NCBI RefSeq assembly: GCF_900166635.1
Contig: NZ_LT800497.1
Coordinates: 3,024,344 to 3,088,343 of the forward strand
Length of the DNA: 64,000 bases
Source: Oceanobacillus timonensis
GTDB taxonomy: Bacteria; Bacillota; Bacilli; Bacillales; Amphibacillaceae
Direction of reading: 5' to 3'
Part shown: positions 42,827-52,331 of the stretch, in pieces
How positions within the stretch are numbered: position 1 is the first letter of the stretch
Layout of the letters: each line of letters starts with the position of its first letter
Program-made: the position numbers and the translations under genes
Notes under the pieces: model-generated
What the model saw: the letters and a program-made list of their open reading frames with translations, nothing else
Database searches by the model: none
Told to the model about the DNA's origin: nothing

Positions 42827-43630
42827 TTATTCTACCTCGGTCACAAAGGAGTCTCTCACACGATGCCAGAAAGGAAACTGTCTAAAACGTGCAAAACGGA
42901 TTTTTTCATCTGCTACGCGGCATTGTATGGATTTTACTTCATGATAATTTTTCGTGAAATGATCAATTTGAATTAAAAAGGAATTATCCACCATCGGCTT
43001 CAGGAAACAAGTATGATGCTTCGGCAAAACTAATGGCGAACCAATCGTACGGAAAACCCGATTATTAATGGATGCGTTCTCCGTTATTTGAATCGCCTCC
43101 AGCGACGGGTGAATAATGGCTCCGCCAAGCGCTTTATTATAAGCGGTACTTCCGGAAGGCGTAGATATACATATGCCATCTCCACGGAACGTTTCAAAAT
43201 GTTCTCCCTTCAACTCTACATCTAAGACCACAGAAGAGCCATCTGCCGTTTTAATCATGGCTTCATTTAATGCAAGATGCCTGTCCTCTTTTTTTCCTAA
43301 ATCATCACGGATAATGACTTCCATTAATGGATATTCCACTGTTTGAAATGGAGTGTTTGCAACTTCAACCAGGAGCTTCTCCACTTCTTCCTGTGTCCAA
43401 TCCGTATAAAATCCTAAATGACCGGTGTGCACACCGATAAAAGCCGTTTCCTGCAAACGGTGAACATAACGGTGAAAAGCCTCTAAAAAGGTGCCGTCAC
43501 CGCCCACGGAGATAACCAAATCAGGCTCTTCTTTATGATATTCCAGCCCGAAAGACTCCAAATATCGCCGCATCATATCTTTTAATTTATTGGATCGCTT
43601 GTCCCCTCTGGCAACAATTTTAAACTTCAT
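42827..43630 (-). CDS. nadK: NAD kinase (first copy)
   Basis: ATP/polyphosphate-dependent NAD kinase (267 aa), the main NADP-forming enzyme in B. subtilis (YjbN). GGDGT is at residues 43-47; LNEAMIK and [17 protein letters not shown] supply the NAD pocket. It lies between relQ and yjbO in a three-gene operon, as in B. subtilis. It is only distantly similar to the second copy at 18.2 kb. Confidence 0.96.
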   Translation of the reverse strand: MKFKIVARGDKRSNKLKDMMRRYLESFGLEYHKEEPDLVISVGGDGTFLEAFHRYVHRLQETAFIGVHTGHLGFYTDWTQEEVEKLLVEVANTPFQTVEYPLMEVIIRDDLGKKEDRHLALNEAMIKTADGSSVVLDVELKGEHFETFRGDGICISTPSGSTAYNKALGGAIIHPSLEAIQITENASINNRVFRTIGSPLVLPKHHTCFLKPMVDNSFLIQIDHFTKNYHEVKSIQCRVADEKIRFARFRQFPFWHRVRDSFVTEVE

Positions 43631-43650
43631 TATATTTTCCCGTCCTTTAC

Positions 43651-44259
43651 CTATGATTTCCGATGAAAAACACGTTGCGCTTCATGGATTTCGCTTCTGA
43701 TTTTTGACATTTCTTCATCCAGTTTAAATGCGGCCTCAGCAGCTTTTTGCAGCCGCAGCTTGACCTCTGAAGGTAAATTCCCTTCATATTTATAATTTAA
43801 TGAATGTTCATTGGTTGCCCAAAAATTCATCGCGAGTGTACGTATTTGAATTTCTGCCAACACAATGATTCTTCCTGTCACCGTTTCTACCGGATACTCA
43901 ATAATCATATGATAAGACCTGTAACCACTATCCTTTTTATGAAAAACATAATCTTTCTCTTCAATAATTTGAAAGTCGTTGCGCTTCCTGAGCATTTCGG
44001 CGATGGGATAAATATCATCAACAAATTGACAAACGACTCTTATCCCTGTTATATCCTGTAATGTATCTAAATTCTCAAGAGGAATTTGCCGTTCACGCGC
44101 TTTTTCGATAATGCTCGGTATCGGTTTTACTCTTCCTGTAACAAATTCAATTGGCGAATTACTGGATTCTCTTTCATACTCGGAACGAATTCCTTTTAAC
44201 TTTACTTTTAATTCCTCCACCGCCTGTTTATATGGCGCTAACGTTTTTCCCCAGTCCAT
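43651..44259 (-). CDS. relQ: Small alarmone synthetase RelQ (GTP pyrophosphokinase)
   Basis: Makes (p)ppGpp from GTP or GDP and ATP; a single synthetase domain with no hydrolase or regulatory domain. 202 aa, usual for RelQ/SasB (YjbM). Key segments are [51 protein letters not shown] (the substrate G-loop) and [23 protein letters not shown]. It heads the relQ-nadK-yjbO operon, with a promoter 40-70 bp upstream. Confidence 0.95.
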   Translation of the reverse strand: MDWGKTLAPYKQAVEELKVKLKGIRSEYERESSNSPIEFVTGRVKPIPSIIEKARERQIPLENLDTLQDITGIRVVCQFVDDIYPIAEMLRKRNDFQIIEEKDYVFHKKDSGYRSYHMIIEYPVETVTGRIIVLAEIQIRTLAMNFWATNEHSLNYKYEGNLPSEVKLRLQKAAEAAFKLDEEMSKIRSEIHEAQRVFHRKS

Positions 44260-44298
44260 CGAACATCACCCTATATGTAAACTAATATCGTTTTCTTT

Positions 44299-44326
44299 AT
44301 TTTATCACAGAGTAGCATTAGTACAA
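44299..44326 (-). promoter_or_regulatory. Candidate sigma-A promoter of relQ-nadK-yjbO
   Basis: Minus strand TTGTAC (44321-44326), 16 bp, TAAAAT (44299-44304). Confidence 0.5.
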
Positions 44327-44471
44327 AGGAAATAGGGACGCTGAAAGAAAACAGTCCCAAATATGCTTCACATATATAGTGGGCAACTGTGCTCGCTGTT
44401 CTTATCCTATCGTTTTGAAAATCACTTTCATCCATAACAAAAGAAGCTTTTCTATTCATAAGTTTTATTTT

Positions 44472-44500
44472 TTGCAAAGCTTCTCTATACACGCCATAAT
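44472..44500 (+). promoter_or_regulatory. Candidate sigma-A promoter of yjbK
   Basis: TTGCAA, 17 bp, CATAAT, 36 bp upstream of the start codon. Confidence 0.55.
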
Positions 44501-44535
44501 AAAGATAATCTAAATTTAGAACTGGAGATTTATAA

Positions 44536-45111
44536 ATGAGCCAAGAGATAGAAATCGAATTTAAAAATCTATTAACCGTTCAGGAATATAACCAATTAGC
44601 AGGAGATTTATTTTCCCAGGCTGAGACCATTGAACAGACAAATTATTATTTTGAAACGCCCTCTTTTGATTTAAAAGAAAACGGTTCTGCATTACGAATA
44701 CGAAAAAAGAATGGGACATATACTTTAACATTAAAAGAACCGCATCCGGATGGACTATTAGAGACACATGATAAACTGACAGAAAAAGAATTTCTATCCT
44801 GGACTGCCGGCACACCATCGGAAGCCCCGAATGTCATAGCACAGCTGAAAAAAATGTCTATGGATGTAGCTGCACTGGAATATTTGGGGAGTATGGTTAC
44901 GTTTCGAAAAGAAATCCCTTATCAAAATACATTACTGGTTTTAGATAAAAGTATTTATTTAGATACGGAGGATGCTGAATTAGAGCTGGAAGCAACTTCA
45001 AAAAATCATGGAGAAAAGATTTTTAACAGCCTGCTTGAAAACTATCAGATTCCTTTGCGGGATACACCTCCGAAGATCGCTCGTTTTTTTAATCAAAAAC
45101 GTTCGTTGTAA
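44536..45111 (+). CDS. yjbK: CYTH-domain protein YjbK
   Basis: Triphosphate tunnel metalloenzyme of 191 aa. The signature ExExK is E6-I-E8-F-K10 in SQEIEIEFKN, and alternating charged strands follow (ALRIRKKNGTYTLTLKEP; AELELEATSKN). Members hydrolyse inorganic triphosphate or related compounds; the B. subtilis function is unclear. CTGGAG precedes the ATG. It is divergent from relQ, in the conserved yjb order. Confidence 0.92.
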   Translation: MSQEIEIEFKNLLTVQEYNQLAGDLFSQAETIEQTNYYFETPSFDLKENGSALRIRKKNGTYTLTLKEPHPDGLLETHDKLTEKEFLSWTAGTPSEAPNVIAQLKKMSMDVAALEYLGSMVTFRKEIPYQNTLLVLDKSIYLDTEDAELELEATSKNHGEKIFNSLLENYQIPLRDTPPKIARFFNQKRSL

Positions 45112-45165
45112 GACCACTTTTCTGATAATAAACGGATTGTCGGTGTCTGTTACGGTACAGATTAT

Positions 45166-45194
45166 TTGATGAAGTGAATCTATATTGCTACAAT
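45166..45194 (+). promoter_or_regulatory. Sigma-A promoter of the globin-spxH operon
   Basis: TTGATG, 17 bp, TACAAT with an extended TGC in front of the -10. Confidence 0.6.
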
Positions 45195-45216
45195 ACTAGT
45201 ACAAGGGGCAGATGAT

Positions 45217-45600
45217 ATGAAGCAAAATGAAGTAGAAACGGTTTACAGCGGAATTGGCGGTTACGAAAAAATAGAAAGCATTGTTGAAACTTTTTATGGA
45301 TACGTCAAAGAAAACCCCGTTTTAATACCGATATTTCCAGATGATTTAACAGAAACAATGCGTAAACAAAAGTTGTTTCTGACACAGTTTTTTGGTGGCC
45401 CCAGGCTCTATGAAGCTGAACGAGGACATCCTATGTTAAGAAGAAGACATCTTCCTTTCCCGATAACGCCAAGCGCCAAAGATGAATGGCTAGCTTGTAT
45501 GAATCGGGCATTAATAGAAAACCAAGTAGAAGAACCTTATTATACAGAAATGATTGAGCGTTTAACATTAACTGCTAATCATATGATGAACACCCCCTAA
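45217..45600 (+). CDS. yjbI: Truncated haemoglobin, group II (YjbI)
   Basis: Haem protein of 127 aa of the trHbO type. Conserved residues: Y in ETFYGYVKENPVL, the FF/GGP..Y turn QFFGGPRLYEAERGHPMLRRRH, and the proximal histidine in RRRHLPFPI; the C-terminal W of DEWLACM is the group II tryptophan at G8. In Staphylococcus and Bacillus the gene pairs with yjbH and has been linked to thiol oxidation and SpxH. It is 22 bp upstream of spxH in one operon. Confidence 0.94.
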   Translation: MKQNEVETVYSGIGGYEKIESIVETFYGYVKENPVLIPIFPDDLTETMRKQKLFLTQFFGGPRLYEAERGHPMLRRRHLPFPITPSAKDEWLACMNRALIENQVEEPYYTEMIERLTLTANHMMNTP

Positions 45601-45622
45601 ATCTTAGAAAGGAGCATTCGAA

Positions 45623-46486
45623 ATGAATGGGAATCAACAAGAACTGTCATCTTCTAATCCGATAGATTCTTCTTTTAACTATATGAACTACGTCCAAAAG
45701 CCGATTGAAATGTATGTTTTTATTGATCCATTATGTTCTGAATGCTGGGCATTAGATCCTTATCTAAAAAAGTTAAATGTTGAATACGGCCGTTTTTTCA
45801 CAATAAAACATGTCATCAGCGGACAACTGGCAGCATTAAACTCAAATGGTTTAAATAAAAAGAAACAAAAGAAACAACCCGATTTAACCGGGATTACGGG
45901 CAACCGTGAGAACCTTGACTACCCTTGGGTTCCAGCTCTGGCCATTAAAGCTGCTGAATTACAAGGGAAAAAAGCCTCCAAACAATTTATCCGTAAAATA
46001 CAGGAGACATTATTTTTTGATAAACAGAACATCTGTAATGAAGATATTTTATTAAAGTGTGCAGATGAAGCGGCTTTAGATATAGAAGAATTTCATACAG
46101 ATTTATTCTCCGATACTTCCAAGCGCGCACTGCAATGTGATTTGAGACTGGCGAATGAGATGGATGTAGATTATACACCTACTATTGTTTTATTTAACCA
46201 GGAAATTGAAGACGACGGTATAAAAATTTCCGGGCTTCATCCATACGATATCTATGAATTTGTTTTAAAAGAAATCCTGCAACGTACTCCGATTCCATCT
46301 GTCAAACCATCTTTAATTGATTATTTACAGTTACAACAGATCGTAGGAACAAAAGAATTGTCTGTTATCTATGACTGGTCCATTGATAAAACAGAAAAAG
46401 AACTTAAAAAACTGCAATTTCAGCAGATTGTAGAAAGAGTACGTGAAAAAAATGAATCTTATTGGAGATACCTCGGCACCATTTAG
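45623..46486 (+). CDS. spxH: ClpXP adaptor SpxH (YjbH)
   Basis: DsbA-like thioredoxin-fold adaptor of 287 aa that binds Spx and speeds its degradation by ClpXP; disulfide and aggregation stress inactivate it. The CxxC is C38-S-E-C41 in [13 protein letters not shown], where B. subtilis has CPEC. The N-terminal His-rich metal-binding stretch reported for B. subtilis YjbH is not present. AGAAAGGAGC precedes the ATG. Its substrate gene, spx, is 5 kb away in this window. Confidence 0.93.
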   Translation: MNGNQQELSSSNPIDSSFNYMNYVQKPIEMYVFIDPLCSECWALDPYLKKLNVEYGRFFTIKHVISGQLAALNSNGLNKKKQKKQPDLTGITGNRENLDYPWVPALAIKAAELQGKKASKQFIRKIQETLFFDKQNICNEDILLKCADEAALDIEEFHTDLFSDTSKRALQCDLRLANEMDVDYTPTIVLFNQEIEDDGIKISGLHPYDIYEFVLKEILQRTPIPSVKPSLIDYLQLQQIVGTKELSVIYDWSIDKTEKELKKLQFQQIVERVREKNESYWRYLGTI

Positions 46487-46595
46487 AAAAATACATCAAC
46501 CGATTTTCTAGAGATACAGCATACTTCGCTACTCCCTTTTCTAGATAACAGAACTTTACTCCGTACGATTTTCCGTAATAACATTTTGAAAGCAA

Positions 46596-46633
46596 AAGAA
46601 CCCCTGATTTTCATCTCAAATCAGGGGTTCTTC
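46596..46633 (+). terminator. Intrinsic terminator after spxH (first of two)
   Basis: Perfect 15-bp stem AAGAACCCCTGATTT / AAATCAGGGGTTCTT with a 7-base loop. Confidence 0.88.
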
Positions 46634-46639
46634 TCTTAA

Positions 46640-46675
46640 TAAAAAAGATACACGGGGCAGCGTGTATCTTTTTTC
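46640..46675 (+). terminator. Second terminator after spxH
   Basis: Perfect 14-bp stem AAAAAAGATACACG / CGTGTATCTTTTTT with a six-base loop. The following 264 bp (46676-46939) are AT-rich and show no other feature. Confidence 0.9.
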
Positions 46676-46939
46676 CGTCTTTGTATAACTACAAAGGGGG
46701 GATGGGAGAAAGTTTCATGATCAAACAAAAGGGGTATTTGTTTGTAATCAACTTACAATTATATTCTAGCAAGTTCTTTTCAAGTTTTCAATAATTATGT
46801 TCAATATTTCACAAAAAATTCACTTCTTATTTTTTTAAACACATGATGTCATGTACATCGAAATAGAACATCCTCTTCTATAAAAAATAACTCGGACATA
46901 TAATGCAGTAATACCAAAAACCACTAAGGAGGCATTCCC

Positions 46940-47119
46940 ATGCGGCGTAATTTTTTTCCTCTTTTATTCATACTATTCGTTGTTATTGCCTTTTTCTTTA
47001 ATTTATTAGGCTTTATGAACTTGGTGCCTGTCTATATTACGCTTCCTTTATTACTTGCATCTATTTACTGTATGCTGGCGTCTATCGCTCACCAGAAAAC
47101 AAAAGGATACCGGCGCTAA
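46940..47119 (+). CDS. Small membrane protein of 59 residues
   Basis: An ATG preceded by AAGGAGGC opens a 59-codon frame with two hydrophobic helices (FPLLFILFVVIAFFFNLLGF and LVPVYITLPLLLASIYCMLA) and a short basic tail KTKGYRR. The family was not recognised. It occupies the place between spxH and pepF, where B. subtilis also has a small gene (yizD), but I cannot claim homology. Support comes from the strong ribosome site, helix pattern and a terminator just downstream. Confidence 0.65.
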   Translation: MRRNFFPLLFILFVVIAFFFNLLGFMNLVPVYITLPLLLASIYCMLASIAHQKTKGYRR

Positions 47120-47138
47120 AACAGGATGCATTATATCT

Positions 47139-47187
47139 AAAACGAAAAACAAGCCGGGCAACATGTCTACCCGGCTGTTTTCGTTTT
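47139..47187. terminator. Intrinsic terminator between the small gene and pepF
   Basis: AAACGAAAACAAGCCGGG pairs with CCCGGCTGTTTTCGTTT (one bulge) across an 11-base loop; it serves both convergent genes. Confidence 0.9.
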
Positions 47188-48997
47188 ATTTATCCAATAA
47201 TGCTTCCATCTCTGTTAATTTTTCCTCAAAGACATCCAGAGCATCTAAAATGGTTTGTTTCTGCGTCATATCGACACCAGCTTTTTTCAACACATCAATA
47301 GGGTCTTCGCTGCTGCCCGATTTCAAGAATCCTAAATAACGATCCACCGCTCCTTCTTCTCCATCTAAAATCTGTTTGGATAATGCTGTTGCGGCAGAAT
47401 ATCCTGTAGCATACTGGTATACGTAATAATTCATGTAAAAGTGTGGAATCCGTGCCCACTCTAATCCAATTCGTTCATCACTGACAACGTCTTCCCCATA
47501 ATATTTTTTGTTTAGATCATAGTAAACTTCTGTCAGTTTGTCTGCCGTTAAAGCTTCCCCATTTTGAGCCAATACATGAATGTCATGCTCAAATTCTGCA
47601 AACATCGTTTGACGGAATAGAGTTCCACGGAAACCTTCTAAAAAGTGATTTAAAATATAAAGTTTTTCTTTTTCATCGTCCAGATGCTCTAATAAATAGT
47701 CATTTAATAACGCTTCATTCGTTGTCGAAGCAACCTCTGCCACAAAGATAGAATAATTTCCATAACGGAAAGGCTGATATTTTCTGGAATAGTAACTGTG
47801 TGCAGAGTGCCCGAGTTCATGAGCCAATGTAAATGTATTATTTATATCATCTTGCCAATTCAAAAGGACGTAAGGGTTTGTACCATAAACTCCGGAAGAA
47901 TAGGCTCCACTTCTTTTTCCTTTGTTTTCTTCCACATCAATCCAGCGCTCATGGAACGCTTTTTCTAAAATGCCGGCATAATCCTCACCCAGCGGTTTTA
48001 GCCCTTCTAAAACATATTTTTTTGCTTCTTCATACGTAACAGGCATTTTCACATCTTTTACAAGCGGCGTATATATATCATACATATGCAGCTCATCTAC
48101 ACCCAAAATTTTCTTTCTTAATTTGGCATAGCGATGTAATAAAGGTAATTTTTCATTCACTGCCTCCACTAAATTATCATATACTTCTTCAGGAATATGA
48201 TTATTATCCAGAGCTGCCTGACGTGCACTCTCATAATTCCGGACTTTTGCATTAAAATTATGTGATTTCACTTCTCCGCTCAACGTGGCAGCAAATGTAT
48301 TTTTAAATGAACCATACGTGTCATACATCGCGTTAAAAGCTTGTTCACGTACATTTCGGTCCGGCGATTCCATAAAAGTGGAATATCTGCCGTGTGTCAG
48401 CTCCACTTCTTCCCCATCTGCATTTGTGATATGAGGAAAAGTTAAATCGGCGTTATTCAGCATACCAAAGGTTTGTGAGATAGCTCCAATCGGTTCATCC
48501 GCCTCTGCCAGCAATATCTCTTCCTTCTCGCTTAACACATGCGGACGACTGTGATTAATATCATCCAAGACTTTTTTATAAACCTGCAGATCTTTATTTT
48601 CATCAATAAACTGCTTCAGCTTTTCTTCCGGTATTTCCAGGATTTCAGGTACCAGAAAGCTGAATTGACTGGACGCAGTAGTCAACAGATTTTCTGCTTG
48701 TGCATTCAAACCCTGATAAAAGGAATTCGTTGTATCCTGATCACTACGCAAATGCCCGTACACATACAACTTGCCAAGACGTTCTGACAACGCATCCTGC
48801 ACTTGCAGTGCTTCTAATAATGTTTCAGAGGAATCCCCTAATTTCCCTTTATATGCGGTAAGTTTTGAAATATCCTTTTTCAAGCTTTGAAATTCTTCTT
48901 TCCATTTCTCATCCGATTCAAAAATGTCTTCTAAACGCCAAGTAAACTCTTCAGGAATCTCATCTCGCTTTGGTAATTGTTTGCTTGCTTTTGACAT
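47186..48997 (-). CDS. pepF: Oligoendopeptidase F
   Basis: Cytoplasmic M3B zinc metallopeptidase of 603 aa that cuts short peptides. The HExxH motif is H393-E-L-G-H397 in FTLAHELGHSAHS, and the downstream glutamate is in EVASTTNEALLNDYL. The N-terminal DUF/oligopeptidase lobe covers about 110-190. In B. subtilis overexpressed PepF (YjbG) interferes with sporulation by degrading PhrA peptide. AAAGGAGGC precedes the ATG. It lies directly downstream of coiA on the same strand. Confidence 0.96.
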   Translation of the reverse strand: MSKASKQLPKRDEIPEEFTWRLEDIFESDEKWKEEFQSLKKDISKLTAYKGKLGDSSETLLEALQVQDALSERLGKLYVYGHLRSDQDTTNSFYQGLNAQAENLLTTASSQFSFLVPEILEIPEEKLKQFIDENKDLQVYKKVLDDINHSRPHVLSEKEEILLAEADEPIGAISQTFGMLNNADLTFPHITNADGEEVELTHGRYSTFMESPDRNVREQAFNAMYDTYGSFKNTFAATLSGEVKSHNFNAKVRNYESARQAALDNNHIPEEVYDNLVEAVNEKLPLLHRYAKLRKKILGVDELHMYDIYTPLVKDVKMPVTYEEAKKYVLEGLKPLGEDYAGILEKAFHERWIDVEENKGKRSGAYSSGVYGTNPYVLLNWQDDINNTFTLAHELGHSAHSYYSRKYQPFRYGNYSIFVAEVASTTNEALLNDYLLEHLDDEKEKLYILNHFLEGFRGTLFRQTMFAEFEHDIHVLAQNGEALTADKLTEVYYDLNKKYYGEDVVSDERIGLEWARIPHFYMNYYVYQYATGYSAATALSKQILDGEEGAVDRYLGFLKSGSSEDPIDVLKKAGVDMTQKQTILDALDVFEEKLTEMEALLDK

Positions 48998-49093
48998 ATG
49001 ATGATTGCCTCCTTTTGTTAAATCAACAGTATTTTCAGTTTTTCACAATACTTCCGATGTAAATGTATTAAAGCCATACTGTTTTTATGCTTC

Positions 49094-50293
49094 TTATTTA
49101 GTATAACGAAGCAAAGGGTAATCATGCTCGTATTTTGCTTTTTTTTCCGAGAAAAATGAATGAAAAAAAGATTGGTCTCCTTGAAATGCTTTTTCTTGCG
49201 AAGAATAGGAAGTAATTTTTTGATTGGTCCGAAGAATAGTGGACGAGCGTATTTCAATATATCCGGATTGGTGAAGTAACTGAAGATAGTGTTGTAATGC
49301 GTCCGAAAAATCGATCATGTCTTTGCTATAAAAGGAATAAAGCAGATTTTCCAGCTCAGCAATCTCTACCCTGTCACCCGTTTTCAAATGCGCTAAACAA
49401 GAAACGTATAGTTCGGTCTGCCATTTATAAAAAGGAGCCGGCACAGAAGTATGATAAGGTATTGGCATAAAGCAGATGCTCGGTAGGCATTGAAATAAAT
49501 AACCCTTGTTATACAGCCATCTCCGTAATTGATAAATGGTTCCGTATGATTTTTCTATTTTTGTACGAAGATAACGTACTTCTTTTACCCAATAAGCAGT
49601 AAAAGAGCCAGGAATTTTTTCTTTTTGAAAAAGATGTTTGAAATGTAATTGATGAAGCGGATATACAAGCTGTTTAGCAAAAATCTTTGAGGTTTGAAGC
49701 GGATATAAATGATGAAGAACGGCCATCTCTGATATAAATGGATCGTAGAAGAATAACTGTGGATAATGCTTGTTAGGGGAGGAACGAATAAATGTATCCA
49801 GAAAGTGATTAGCTTGAAAAGTATAGGCTCCTTTCTGCTTCAAATATTTTGCTCCTAAAATCCAGATGGATTCTATGCCTATTGTTTTATAACCCTCCAT
49901 CCGATTTATTATTTCTTCCTGTGCGATTCTGGCACATTGAAATTCGACGGCAATTTTCTTTTGATCAACTTGAATAAAAATATCAGCCCTTTGTGAGATT
50001 TCCGGAAAATATACTTCTAATTCGACTTGCATGTCAAAACGTGATAACCACTTGAATAATTGCAGCTTTCCTCTTTCATGATAAGCTCCTTCTCCACCGC
50101 CTCCAAGCAGACACTCTCTATATGGCAAATGCGCAAAATGCGGTATCACTTTTTCCCCTGACCGGATAATCACTTTTTTCTGGCAAGCCGGACAATAAAA
50201 ACGGCCCTTGTCCTGTTTCCATTCTGCAATTGTCTTCTGCGATTGACGAAACAACAGAATGGACTCTCCCTGTTTATTGACTGCGCGCTGCAA
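49094..50293 (-). CDS. coiA: Competence protein CoiA (YjbF)
   Basis: Protein of 399 aa that promotes recombination during transformation. A zinc-finger-like N-terminus contains C34/C37 (RFYCPACQKK), H52/H55 (PHFAH) and C61. A PD-(D/E)xK-type nuclease core follows, with EVYFPEISQRADIFI and KIAVEFQCARI. The C-terminal half is divergent. The start is a TTG at 50293 after GGAGGTGG. The presence of coiA and mecA indicates competence functions, although comK is not in this window. Confidence 0.92.
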   Translation of the reverse strand: MQRAVNKQGESILLFRQSQKTIAEWKQDKGRFYCPACQKKVIIRSGEKVIPHFAHLPYRECLLGGGGEGAYHERGKLQLFKWLSRFDMQVELEVYFPEISQRADIFIQVDQKKIAVEFQCARIAQEEIINRMEGYKTIGIESIWILGAKYLKQKGAYTFQANHFLDTFIRSSPNKHYPQLFFYDPFISEMAVLHHLYPLQTSKIFAKQLVYPLHQLHFKHLFQKEKIPGSFTAYWVKEVRYLRTKIEKSYGTIYQLRRWLYNKGYLFQCLPSICFMPIPYHTSVPAPFYKWQTELYVSCLAHLKTGDRVEIAELENLLYSFYSKDMIDFSDALQHYLQLLHQSGYIEIRSSTILRTNQKITSYSSQEKAFQGDQSFFHSFFSEKKAKYEHDYPLLRYTK

Positions 50294-50360
50294 TATGTAC
50301 CACCTCCATTACTATATACAATTCGACACGATTCCCCTTTCTCCTGCTAAAATTTTTCAC

Positions 50361-50410
50361 AAAAAAAGACCTACAACAAATCATATCAGAAGATTTCTTG
50401 TAGGCCTTCT
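50361..50410 (-). terminator. Intrinsic terminator of mecA
   Basis: Minus strand: AAGGCCTACAA / TTGTAGGTCTT stem with a 21-base loop, ending in seven T residues. Confidence 0.88.
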
Positions 50411-50411
50411 A

Positions 50412-51104
50412 TTACACATCTTTTGGAAAATAGTTGCGAACTTGTTCAAATGTGTCATTTTCCATAATCTTTTTCCCGTATTCTTCTAATAAGTGAATAG
50501 AAATCGAAGAATCGGAGGCATATTCCAATACTTGACTGATAACATCTTCCTGACGATGTTCATCCAATACATCATAAGAGAATTCCATATATAAATAGTA
50601 GTTCCCCTTATAGGTGTATAACGTTTCTTCTCCAAAATCAGATAAATCATGGAGCTGATGGCTTAGCTGAATCAGATTCTCAAATTCATCAAATTCAACG
50701 ATAATCCATAAATTTTCTTCTGCCATCTCATCGTCCTTTTCAGTTTCTGTATCTTGTTTGCTCTCTCCAAATTTCTCATCCAAAATATTTTCCAACTGAT
50801 TATCTACCGGTAAATCAATATTGCCATCTTCTGTTTCCAATTCCAGATGTTCGCCGTTTTTAGAGACTTTTGCTTTCGTCACAACAATTTCAAGTCCTTT
50901 TTCCATTGCTTGAACTTGAATCCATAACGGTCCTTCCGGATTGAAGTCTTCACGATAATTGACTTCATCCATCATCTGCCAAAACAATTGCTCGCTTCTT
51001 TCCCGGTTGTACCAGATTTCTTCTTTTTCGAAACCCAGCTCTTCTATATCAACATAAGAAATATAAAATTTGATTGTATTTTCATTAATTCTTTCTATCT
51101 CCAC
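50412..51104 (-). CDS. mecA: Adaptor protein MecA
   Basis: Adaptor of 230 aa that delivers ComK and ComS to ClpCP and helps assemble ClpC. The N-terminal substrate-binding domain (about 1-80, MEIERINENTIKFYISYVDIEELGF) is joined by an acidic linker (about 105-130) to the C-terminal ClpC-binding domain (NLWIIVEFDEFENLIQLSHQL...YLYMEFSYDVL). GTG start after AAGGGGGAGC. It is downstream of spx, as in B. subtilis. Confidence 0.96.
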   Translation of the reverse strand: MEIERINENTIKFYISYVDIEELGFEKEEIWYNRERSEQLFWQMMDEVNYREDFNPEGPLWIQVQAMEKGLEIVVTKAKVSKNGEHLELETEDGNIDLPVDNQLENILDEKFGESKQDTETEKDDEMAEENLWIIVEFDEFENLIQLSHQLHDLSDFGEETLYTYKGNYYLYMEFSYDVLDEHRQEDVISQVLEYASDSSISIHLLEEYGKKIMENDTFEQVRNYFPKDV

Positions 51105-51462
51105 AATAAGCTCCCCCTTCTCATTAAGATAGAACCATTTCCTACATATTCTCCTGCATAACAGAGCCGACAGTATAAACGTGTTTATATTATAGATGTA
51201 CCCGAATCAGTGTCATCCTAATCATGAATCATATTTATCACATTGTATGCAAAAATGCAATCCACAAGAAATGAAAATGCCCAATTCCTGTTTATTTTAT
51301 GAAAAACAGACGGGGGTCATCTGATTACTGCCTGCTCTATATGGATATACATATAGAAGGCGCACTTATATCTTTCATGTTAGTTAGTTATTCTAACGTA
51401 TTTCAAGTATTTTGTCATTTATCAAAGCTTATTTTGTTTTTCCATATCTTGCCATAAAGAAA

Positions 51463-51482
51463 GGTGCAGAAGATTCTGCACC
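51463..51482 (-). terminator. Intrinsic terminator of spx
   Basis: GGTGCAGAA / TTCTGCACC with a two-base spacer region and a T-rich tail on the minus strand. The gap 51105-51462 also holds TCTATATG / CATATAGA (51336-51357), a short palindrome of unknown meaning; otherwise nothing was seen. Confidence 0.75.
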
Positions 51483-51502
51483 CCTTCTTATTTATTTTAT
51501 TA

Positions 51503-51898
51503 TTAATTAACCATTCGTTGAGCTTCACGCAATTGAAATGTCCGGACTGTTCTTGGTAAGAAACGGCGAATTTCATCCTCGTTATAGCCTACTTGCAACC
51601 GTTTTTCATCTAAAATAATCGGACGGCGTAATAAGCCGGGGTTCTCCTGAATTAGATTGAATAAATCTTTCATCGGCAGTTGATCAAAGTTTACATTCAG
51701 TTTTTGAAAAACCTTTGACCTTGTAGAAATAATTTCATCTGTTCCGTCTTCCGTCATACGCAAAATTTCTTTAATCTCATCAAGAGATAAAGGTTCAGAA
51801 AAGATATTACGCTCCGTAAATGGGATATTATGCTCTTCCAGCCATGCTTTTGCTTTTCTACATGAAGTACAGCTTGGTGAGGTATAAAGTGTTACCAT
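51503..51898 (-). CDS. spx: Redox-sensing transcription factor Spx
   Basis: ArsC-like global regulator of 131 aa that binds the alpha C-terminal domain of RNA polymerase and turns on thiol-stress genes. The redox switch is C10-T-S-C13 in [11 protein letters not shown], and RRPIILD holds the conserved arginine. It is degraded by ClpXP with SpxH, encoded 5 kb away here. The C-terminal end (REAQRMVN) lacks the B. subtilis LAN end; this is close but not identical. AGGAGTG precedes the ATG. Confidence 0.97.
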   Translation of the reverse strand: MVTLYTSPSCTSCRKAKAWLEEHNIPFTERNIFSEPLSLDEIKEILRMTEDGTDEIISTRSKVFQKLNVNFDQLPMKDLFNLIQENPGLLRRPIILDEKRLQVGYNEDEIRRFLPRTVRTFQLREAQRMVN

Positions 51899-52209
51899 AA
51901 AACTTCACTCCTCAATCTATTTTGTATTTTCAACATTGACCTAACTTTATTAAATAATAATAAGTATAATCTACCTGTATGTACTTATTATACACCAAAT
52001 ATCTAATAAAAGGTAGGGGTTGCGATAAAATCATTTATTTAATTTATCTTACCGCCTCTTACATATTTTTAAGTTTCCCTTCTCTAATTGATAATAAACC
52101 TGAAAAATAAAATTTATCGCAAAGAATTTCTCTTTAAATACTGGTTCTTCATCAAAATACTGTATTTATTTATATTTACCATCATTCATGCCTATTTAAA
52201 CATATTTTT

Positions 52210-52309
52210 TGAAAACGTTTTATTCAAAATAATCTTACAAAAACCTTGCAATTAAAAAAAGATACCATTATGATATATAACATAACTCATTGTGTTAGGT
52301 TTTCTAACA
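52210..52309 (+). promoter_or_regulatory. glnK-amtB control region with two TnrA/GlnR-type boxes
   Basis: Sigma-A promoter: TTGCAA (52246-52251), 17 bp, TATGAT (52269-52274), start near 52281. Box 1 (52223-52239, TTCAAAATAATCTTACA) matches TGTNANAWWWTMTNACA except at positions 2 and 3, and its centre is at about -50. Box 2 (52293-52309, TGTTAGGTTTTCTAACA) matches with one mismatch and lies at about +12 to +28. A cre-like site (TGAAAACGTTTTAT, 52210-52223) has 12 of 14 matches. The rest of 51899-52209 is AT-rich. Confidence 0.75.
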
Positions 52310-52331
52310 TAATCAAAGGAGGAGATCTTTA

